From the NCBI GenBank assembly GCA_035461175.1, contig DATHVR010000166.1, positions 1 to 18,448 of the forward strand: a stretch of 18,448 bases of DNA, read 5' to 3'. Shown piece by piece: positions 13,784 through 18,448 of the stretch (positions are counted from its first letter, which is position 1; every line of letters begins with the position of its first letter). Made by a program: the position numbers and the translations under genes. The notes beneath the pieces are model-generated. The model worked only from the letters and a program-made list of their open reading frames with translations, was not told the DNA's origin and did not search any database. This stretch comes from DATHVR01 sp035461175. Its GTDB lineage: Bacteria > Actinomycetota > Acidimicrobiia > Spongiisociales > ZC4RG35.

Positions 13784-14860
13784 CTAATGACCTCCCTCGA
13801 AGTGGACCCAGTCCTTGAGGTCGTCGAAGAAGACCCCGACCTCCCACGGGAAAGCGAAGTTGAAACCGGGACCCCGGAAGAGAACGCCAAGGATGGTCAA
13901 TGTGGCCGAGCCGGCCAGGAAGAACGAGTACATCATGATGGCGAACTTGCGATCGGACGGCTTAGTGGAGGGGTTGCGGTCCACGTAGGGGATCATCATG
14001 AAGCCGACCAACCCGATGATGGTCGGCACCGTCACCCCGGCGATCTGGGGGTCGAAGTACGACAGCAACTCCTGCAAGCCCAGGAAGTACCACGGTGCCT
14101 TGGAAGGGTTGGGGGTGGCGTTGAAGTTGGCCGGTTCCAGCAGGGGAGCTTGCAGGATCACCGAGAGGATCACCAGGAAGGCGGTCATCGCCAGCAGCGC
14201 CACGAACTCGACCAGCATGAGATGCGGCCAGGTGTTGACCTTGTCTTGGGGCTCGGTCTTGACCTGCTGGATTGCCTTCGCCTTGACGACGGTCAGCAGT
14301 CGCTGGGTACGGACACCCTCGGGCGTGTCGGCGGGCGGCGCCACCGGCCGGGCTGAGACCATGGCCGCCACCTTGCCGTTGCCGCCGCCGTTGCCGTCGA
14401 CCGGGGGAGGCTCGGCAGCGGGCGGCGCCTCGGCGGGCTCCTCGGTGATGACGGGAGCCGCCGGTTCTTCCTCTGCCGCCTCGGTGACGGTGGCGACGCC
14501 GCCGATCTGCTCCTCTTCTTCCGCCGCTTCCGGCGGTGGGGTGGAATCGTGGATCTCGCCCGCCTCCATCGATTCCGGCTCGGCGGCCGGTTCGATCGAG
14601 ACTTCCTCCTCGCCGGCGGCGTCGGGGGTCTCAGGCTTCTCGACTTCAGCCCGGGTCTCAGCTTCCCCGGGGGGAGCCGAGGCATCGGCGGTGGCACCCG
14701 GCTGCGGTTTGGGCGCGGCCGGAGCGTCGGCCGGCGCGGCCGGAGTCGAGGGGGGAGCCTCGCCCTTCATCTCGGCCAGCACCTGCTCGACCGGAAGCCC
14801 GAGGGCCTTCGCCTTCGCTTCCGCCGATCTCCGCAGCAGGCTCTCTGGTATCTCGACCAT
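13784..14860 (-). CDS. Cytochrome b C-terminal subunit (subunit IV type) with a 200-residue acidic N-terminal arm
   Basis: 358 residues. The C-terminal 150 residues are the second half of cytochrome b: helices at about 214-236, 273-292 and 305-328, and a quinol-oxidation-site motif KAPWYFLGLQEL (254-265) where PEWY stands in mitochondrial and b6f proteins. There are no haem ligands, as expected for this half. The first 200 residues are unusual: a ~31-residue helical module (4-34, PESLLRRSAEAKAKALG...) followed by about 150 residues of Ala, Pro and Glu, predicted disordered and, by analogy with b6f subunit IV, on the cytoplasmic side. The module reappears in the small protein at the right end of the window. 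ATG 14860 has AAGGAG 8 bases upstream; the gene lies 12 bases after the cytochrome b6-like gene and abuts the Rieske gene. Confidence 0.9.
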   Translation of the reverse strand: MVEIPESLLRRSAEAKAKALGLPVEQVLAEMKGEAPPSTPAAPADAPAAPKPQPGATADASAPPGEAETRAEVEKPETPDAAGEEEVSIEPAAEPESMEAGEIHDSTPPPEAAEEEEQIGGVATVTEAAEEEPAAPVITEEPAEAPPAAEPPPVDGNGGGNGKVAAMVSARPVAPPADTPEGVRTQRLLTVVKAKAIQQVKTEPQDKVNTWPHLMLVEFVALLAMTAFLVILSVILQAPLLEPANFNATPNPSKAPWYFLGLQELLSYFDPQIAGVTVPTIIGLVGFMMIPYVDRNPSTKPSDRKFAIMMYSFFLAGSATLTILGVLFRGPGFNFAFPWEVGVFFDDLKDWVHFEGGH

Positions 14861-14872
14861 CCGACTGACTCC

Positions 14873-15637
14873 TTAGAGGGGACCCGAGATTCCGCCGTCC
14901 TTGCGGACACGCCAGAAGTGCACGGCCATGAATATCACGATGATGAAGGGCAGGAAGAGGACATGGAGCACATACCAGCGCAGCAGGGTGTTGGCAGTCA
15001 CCTCGGCCGAGCCGAGCAGGGCGAATTTGACCTGGCTCCCCACCACGGGGACGAACCCGGCCATGTTGGTGCCCACGGTCACGGCCCACAGCGCCAGCTG
15101 GTCCCAGGGCAGCAGGTAGCCCGTGAAGGAGAGCAGCAGCGTGAGGAGCAACAGGACCACGCCCACCACCCAGTTGAACTCACGCGGGGGTTTGTAGGCG
15201 CCGTGATAGAAGACCCGGCTCATATGGAGGAACACGGTCAGTACCATCAGGTGAGCCCCCCACCGGTGCATGTTGCGCACCAGCGAGCCGAAGGCGACGT
15301 TGGTCGACAGCGCCTGGGTGTCGGCGTAGGCCTGGGTCACGGTCGGCGTGTAATAGAACATCAGGAAGATGCCCGTGATCGTGAGCAGGATGAAGAGGAA
15401 GAAGGAGAGCCCGCCCAGGCAGAGGGTGTAGGAGAGCTTGACCCCGTGCCGCTTCACCTTCACGGGGTGGAGGTGATAGAGCACGTTGTTCATGATCACG
15501 TAGGAGCGATTCCTGGGGCTGTCCGAATAGCCCTTCTTGAATGGTGATCCGGGTCGAAGCACAGACTCCATGAACTGGCTGCCCCGCAGCCGGTCGTTCA
15601 TCTCCGTAACCCGTTCCCTCAAATTCAGCCGTGCCAC
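14873..15637 (-). CDS. Cytochrome b, N-terminal (b6-type) subunit with a conserved haem c-n cysteine
   Basis: 254 residues, four helices. The bis-histidine haem ligands are H124 and H138 (HRWGAHLMVLTVFLH) and H225 and H240 (VLHVLFLP ... AVHFWRVRK), with spacings of 14 and 15 as in cytochrome b6. GYLLPWDQLALWAVTVGTNM (173-192) is the quinone-pocket helix. C73 in TLCLGG aligns without gaps with the b6 cysteine (FYCLGG) up to the following FYYTPT/FYYRPT; in b6f that cysteine binds the extra c-type haem near the n-side quinone site. The open frame extends 24 codons upstream into the ferredoxin gene. I chose GTG 15637 because AGGAGG sits 4 bases before it and it lies 8 bases after the ferredoxin stop. 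Cytochrome b is split, unlike the fused QcrB of most Actinobacteria. Confidence 0.93.
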   Translation of the reverse strand: MARLNLRERVTEMNDRLRGSQFMESVLRPGSPFKKGYSDSPRNRSYVIMNNVLYHLHPVKVKRHGVKLSYTLCLGGLSFFLFILLTITGIFLMFYYTPTVTQAYADTQALSTNVAFGSLVRNMHRWGAHLMVLTVFLHMSRVFYHGAYKPPREFNWVVGVVLLLLTLLLSFTGYLLPWDQLALWAVTVGTNMAGFVPVVGSQVKFALLGSAEVTANTLLRWYVLHVLFLPFIIVIFMAVHFWRVRKDGGISGPL

Positions 15638-15645
15638 TCGTCCTC

Positions 15646-16113
15646 CTACCAGCGCATCCCGTAGGCGTATCCGTTCTTGAAATCTCGCTGTCCCGTGTCG
15701 ACGTCCCATGGGCGGCGGTTGATGGAGTCCATCACCTCACTCAGACCCAATTCGGCGGCCTGGTCGGCCAGGGACCCCTCGAACTTACCGAGGGAGATTA
15801 CGTTGGTGGGGCACCGGTCGATGCACAGCTGGCATCGGGTGCACTCGTTCTCGTCGACGATGAAGAAACCGTAGTTCTGGGGGTCCTCGGAGGGATGGTC
15901 GACATTGACCGCCTCGTCGATGGCCTCCAGCGAGAGATAGAAGATGCACTTCCACGGGCAAATGTCGACACAGCCCTCGCACAGGATGCACTCGGCCTGG
16001 TCGATGTGGAGGAACTGCTTGGGACGCAGCTTGTCCTTGAAGTAGTCGGCATCCACCTGTGCGAGCTGGTAGTCATCCCGGATGGGGGCCATTTCGTCGA
16101 CGACATTGGCCAT
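15646..16113 (-). CDS. Two-cluster [4Fe-4S] ferredoxin in the cytochrome bc operon
   Basis: 155 residues, soluble. Two classical four-cysteine sets are visible: C42, C45, C48, C52 followed by P (CILCEGCVDICP), and C91, C94, C97, C101 followed by P (CTRCQLCIDRCP). An extra cysteine, C56, lies beside the first set. N-terminal (1-35) and C-terminal (110-155) extensions have no recognised motif; the tail is aromatic and basic (RPWDVD, NGYAYGMRW) and may dock on a partner. The layout resembles NuoI-type and other electron-transfer ferredoxins, but no complex I gene is nearby. It lies immediately before cytochrome b (8-base gap) and shares ATGA with the preceding membrane-protein gene, so it is expressed with the bc complex and probably contacts its cytoplasmic face. 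The partner is unknown. Confidence 0.92.
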   Translation of the reverse strand: MANVVDEMAPIRDDYQLAQVDADYFKDKLRPKQFLHIDQAECILCEGCVDICPWKCIFYLSLEAIDEAVNVDHPSEDPQNYGFFIVDENECTRCQLCIDRCPTNVISLGKFEGSLADQAAELGLSEVMDSINRRPWDVDTGQRDFKNGYAYGMRW

Positions 16114-16712
16114 CAGGACTCACTCCTGCGCACCAGCGGGCGACCGTAGGGCGAGGTCTTTTCGGGCTTCTCGGCCCGGGCGGGGCGGCCCTTGCCGATG
16201 TCCTGGATCTTGTAGGCGAAGACGGCGGCGCCCCCGAGGATGGCCAGGTTGTAGCCCATCGAGATTGAGTCCTTGATAACCCCCCAGCTGATGTCGATCT
16301 GGTTGCCGAGGACGAGCCAGGAGGGAATGGTGAAGGCAACCCGCTGGGTGGACCAGTCGAGATCGGTCTGGGAGAGGTTGAGCCATTCGGAGGGAACGAT
16401 GCCGAAGAGCATGACGAACTCGATCCAGACCAGGAAAGCGGCGAAAGTGGCCACGGCCCAGGTCATCGGCCGGCCGAGCACGAAGGCCAGAGCCGCTCCG
16501 ACGATCAGGAGCTGGGAGGCGGCGAGGGCGATGAGGTAGCCGATTCCCTTGACTACCCACCCACGGGGAATCCATTCCAGTCCCTCGCCGGAGTCGGCGC
16601 TGCCGTAGTGGACGAGGATCACGGCCACCACCAGCGCGACGGCGCCGAGCGCCATCATCGACCAGCCGTAGCGGTTCCTCTGCTGTTCGGTGAGTTCACC
16701 GAGTCGATACAT
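16113..16712 (-). CDS. Four-helix membrane protein, first gene of the cytochrome bc operon
   Basis: 199 residues with hydrophobic segments at about 16-36, 54-79, 84-106 and 150-168, a tryptophan-rich middle (EW, LDW, SW) and a basic C-terminal tail (171-199). I do not recognise a family. One histidine (H35) and no cysteines are present, so it is unlikely to carry haem or clusters by itself. The frame also offers a GTG two codons earlier (16718), but AGGAG (16722-16726) lies only 3 bases before that GTG and 9 bases before the ATG at 16712, which I prefer. Its stop overlaps the ferredoxin start (ATGA). Pairing with a soluble ferredoxin suggests it may be a membrane anchor or docking subunit, but that is inference only. 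Confidence 0.8.
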   Translation of the reverse strand: MYRLGELTEQQRNRYGWSMMALGAVALVVAVILVHYGSADSGEGLEWIPRGWVVKGIGYLIALAASQLLIVGAALAFVLGRPMTWAVATFAAFLVWIEFVMLFGIVPSEWLNLSQTDLDWSTQRVAFTIPSWLVLGNQIDISWGVIKDSISMGYNLAILGGAAVFAYKIQDIGKGRPARAEKPEKTSPYGRPLVRRSES

Positions 16713-16879
16713 TCCCACGAACTCCTGGGGTGGTCCGTCGCGCCAGTTCTACCACACGCCGTCAGCGCGGGCAGAATCGTCCGGCACCGGCCAGAGTAAC
16801 CGCCACGACCCCGAATCCCAGCGCTCGTCGAATAGGCGTTATGCTCCCGCCGACGACACCTAGTGGACCGAGGAACCAG
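16713..16879. other. Divergent intergenic region between the bc operon and the oxidase-like gene
   Basis: These 167 bases must hold promoters for both directions. On the plus side, a -10-like TATGCT (16840-16845) and a GAGGA ribosome-binding site (16870-16874, 5 bases before the GTG at 16880) are visible, with no good -35. On the minus side, a -10-like TAGAAC (16746-16751) preceded by TG and the AGGAG site are visible, again with no clear -35. No strong inverted repeat or riboswitch-like fold was noticed. Confidence 0.35.
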
Positions 16880-18310
16880 GTGGCCGAGACCGCCCCGGAC
16901 ATCCGAGAACTCATTCGCCGCGACCGGGCGCAACCGGACAGTGCCGCCATGGCCCATGTGCTGGTCGGAACCATCTTTCTCGCCCTGGGGGCGGTGTTGG
17001 CGGCGTTGGCGCTCATCAGTCTCGCTTTTCCGTCCTTTCTCCCTCTCGGCTACGGACTTCTGCGGGCAATGGCGATGCTTTCTGCCGTCGTGGGGTTCGC
17101 CACGCTGGTCCTGGTGGGTGGGGCGTATTTCGTTCTTCCCCGCTTGACCGGAGCCCGGCTGTGGGGAGAGCGGCTGGCCTGGGCGGGTCTGGTTCTCGTC
17201 GCCGCCACCACCGCCGCCGGCCTGATCGTGGTCGGAGCCGGCTTCGGTGACGGAGGCGAGCCCTTCGCCCTCCCCTGGTGGGTCGACTTGCCCCTCCTCG
17301 CCGGCCTGGCGATCCCCGCCGTCGTTGCCCTCCAGACCCTCCGGCATCGATTCGAAAGCCGCACCTACGTGACCGTGCACTTCATCGTCACCGGCCTCGC
17401 CGCCCTCCCCCTCGTCTATCTGGCCGGAAACATTCCCGGTCTCGACCCGGTCCCGGGGACGATTGCCGACCTGTTCGCCTCCGCCGCCTTTGTGATAGTG
17501 CTGGTGTTCCTGGGTGTGGGACTGGTGCATTACTCGATCGTCAAGTCGGGCGATCGTCCCCTCGCCGGACGGCAGCTTGCCCAGGTCGCCTTCTGGTCGC
17601 TTCTCTTTGGAGCCGGATGGTTCGGTATCTCCCAGATGGCCGGGGGACCGGTCCCGACCTGGCTGGCTGCCGTCGCCGCCGTCCTCGGCCTGGGTTTCCC
17701 GGTGGGGATGCTGGCGGCCACCGGCAGTGTCGCCGCCACTCTCGAGGGAGGCTGGGGAGAAGGTGGAGGCGACGGAGTCGATCCTATGGCGACGGCCGCC
17801 ATCGCCGGCACCGGCTTCGGACTCATGGTCGCCATCCTCGCCTCGATCGCCGGCTTCCGGACTGCCTCGGTGCTCGTCGCCTACACCACCTTCTGGGAGG
17901 GCATCGTCTTCGGACTGGTGTTCGGCGTCATCCCCCTTCTCGCCGGAGCCGTGCTCTTCCAAGCCCTGCCCCCGATGTCGGGGCGACGACTCTTCTCGGC
18001 CGCCCAGGCCCGCCGCTTCATCCGCCTCACCCTGATCGGAGCCGGTTCGCTCACCGCCCTGCTGGTCATCGCCGGCGTCGTCACCGGCTACTCGTGGGCA
18101 GGCGGTTCCTTCACGGGTGCCTTCGTGGCGGTAGGTGAGGGTTGGGCCACCGCCTCGGGTCCGGGACTGGTCTTTTCCGGCCTGGCGGCGGCTGCCGGCC
18201 TGGTCACCGCCTGGGCCAATCTCAGCCTGGCTTCTCTGGTCTTCCGCACACTCACCCGGGGCAAGGCCACGACCCAGGAGGTGCTGGTGGCTCGGGAGGT
18301 GGAGTCGTGA
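16880..18310 (+). CDS. Haem-copper oxidase subunit I homologue lacking all haem and CuB ligands
   Basis: 476 residues, about twelve membrane helices. Its order of motifs follows CcoN/NorB: YGLLRAMAML (58-67) where the family has YGRLRPLHTN, GAYFVLPRLTGARLWG (81-96), a helix with ASAA (200-203) where GHN carries a CuB histidine, FWSLLFGAGWFGISQ (238-252) where the family has a WAGPHH-type motif, PTW (259-261) for PDW, and YTTFWEGIVFG (335-345) where the family has a TDWTIAHVHxG-type motif. Thus H to M, H to S, HH to SQ and HxH to IVF. Only four histidines remain (26, 156, 167, 217), none in the C-terminal half, so oxygen or NO reduction is not possible. A structural or quinone-binding role is a guess. 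GTG 16880 has GAGGA 5 bases upstream; about 50 upstream in-frame codons look non-coding. It overlaps the next gene by 4 bp. Confidence 0.75.
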   Translation: MAETAPDIRELIRRDRAQPDSAAMAHVLVGTIFLALGAVLAALALISLAFPSFLPLGYGLLRAMAMLSAVVGFATLVLVGGAYFVLPRLTGARLWGERLAWAGLVLVAATTAAGLIVVGAGFGDGGEPFALPWWVDLPLLAGLAIPAVVALQTLRHRFESRTYVTVHFIVTGLAALPLVYLAGNIPGLDPVPGTIADLFASAAFVIVLVFLGVGLVHYSIVKSGDRPLAGRQLAQVAFWSLLFGAGWFGISQMAGGPVPTWLAAVAAVLGLGFPVGMLAATGSVAATLEGGWGEGGGDGVDPMATAAIAGTGFGLMVAILASIAGFRTASVLVAYTTFWEGIVFGLVFGVIPLLAGAVLFQALPPMSGRRLFSAAQARRFIRLTLIGAGSLTALLVIAGVVTGYSWAGGSFTGAFVAVGEGWATASGPGLVFSGLAAAAGLVTAWANLSLASLVFRTLTRGKATTQEVLVAREVES

Positions 18311-18448
18311 GTGATCAGTTGAGCGCCGCCGCCCAGGCCATGGGCGTCCCCGAACCGATCGTCGAACGCTCCGCCCGCGCCTGGGCCTCCGCCCAGGGCC
18401 AGTCCTACGAAGACGTCATCTCGGCCTGGGCCGGAGGAGAAGCCGTCG
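18307..18448 (+). CDS. Protein sharing the subunit IV helical module, N-terminal part, cut by window edge
   Basis: The first 47 residues are in the window; the gene runs off the right end. The GTG start shares GTGA with the stop of the oxidase-like gene and has GGGAGG 7 bases upstream, so the two are coupled. Residues 14-46 (VPEPIVERSARAWASAQG ... YEDVISAWAGGEA) match residues 4-35 of the cytochrome b subunit IV encoded at 13784-14860. By eye, about 14 of 32 aligned positions are identical: P, E, R, S, A, A, A, A, G, E, V, G, E, A. The module looks like two or three short amphipathic helices. I do not recognise its family. The rest of the protein is unseen, so it could be a soluble adaptor or the arm of another membrane subunit. 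Confidence 0.7.
   Translation, partial: MSDQLSAAAQAMGVPEPIVERSARAWASAQGQSYEDVISAWAGGEAV

Noticed and set aside
13091..14356. Plus-strand open frame of 421 codons opposite Rieske and subunit IV
   Set aside because: It has His/Gly/Leu-rich shadow composition and spans two real, well-conserved genes on the other strand.
15646..16113. NuoI subunit of complex I
   Set aside because: The two four-cysteine sets are similar, but there are no other nuo genes and the tight coupling is with cytochrome b.
16655..17962. Minus-strand open frame of 435 codons opposite the oxidase-like gene
   Set aside because: The product is a low-complexity Gly/Glu/Asp/His/Arg mix typical of antisense frames, while the plus-strand product has clear membrane helices and family motifs.
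16880..18310. Functional cbb3-type oxidase or NO reductase catalytic subunit
   Set aside because: All six ligand histidines are absent and there is no histidine in the C-terminal half, so catalysis at a haem-CuB centre is not possible.

Overview
The window is GC-rich and densely packed. It reads as chromosomal DNA of an actinobacterium, most likely from the Acidimicrobiia or a nearby deep lineage. The grounds are the hemA-hemC-hemD-hemB gene order, frequent GTG starts with 4-bp gene overlaps, a SARP/AfsR-type regulator, and SLH domains carrying a GC-N-P-P ... F-C-P cysteine pair. That assignment is an inference from gene content; no rRNA, tRNA, IS element, prophage or CRISPR array is visible.

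Left third (1-4970, minus strand): two haem-synthesis transcription units. hemH-hemF (4970-3064) overlap by 4 bp and end in a small hairpin. hemA-hemC-hemD-hemB follow (2967-1, hemB cut by the window edge). HemF (O2-dependent coproporphyrinogen oxidase) together with a ferrochelatase carrying four clustered internal cysteines points to the protoporphyrin-dependent route, whereas most studied Actinobacteria use the coproporphyrin-dependent route.

Middle (4971-10566): a secreted seven-blade PD40 beta-propeller with three SLH domains (minus strand) is divergent from a 960-residue SARP-BTAD-STAND regulator (plus strand). The 274-bp region between them holds a long inverted repeat and three 11-bp-spaced direct repeats placed like a SARP operator. 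A stand-alone cyclic-nucleotide-binding protein converges on, and overlaps, the end of the regulator gene. Upstream of it are three evenly spaced GTTCTGT half-sites.

Right half (10567-18448): a minus-strand operon for a quinol:cytochrome c reductase of unusual build. In transcription order it encodes a four-helix membrane protein, a two-cluster ferredoxin, a b6-type cytochrome b with the cysteine that binds the extra c-type haem in b6f, a separate subunit IV with a 200-residue acidic arm, a Rieske protein with a long cytoplasmic linker, a membrane-anchored dihaem cytochrome c with a ~350-residue calcium-loop insert, and a three-helix membrane protein. Divergent from it is a twelve-helix haem-copper-oxidase subunit I homologue that has lost every haem and CuB histidine. 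It overlaps a truncated small protein whose N-terminus shares a ~32-residue helical module with subunit IV. The haem genes could supply cofactor to the multi-haem complex. The combination of split cytochrome b, ferredoxin, calcium-loop cytochrome c, dead oxidase homologue and shared module is the most likely undescribed system here.
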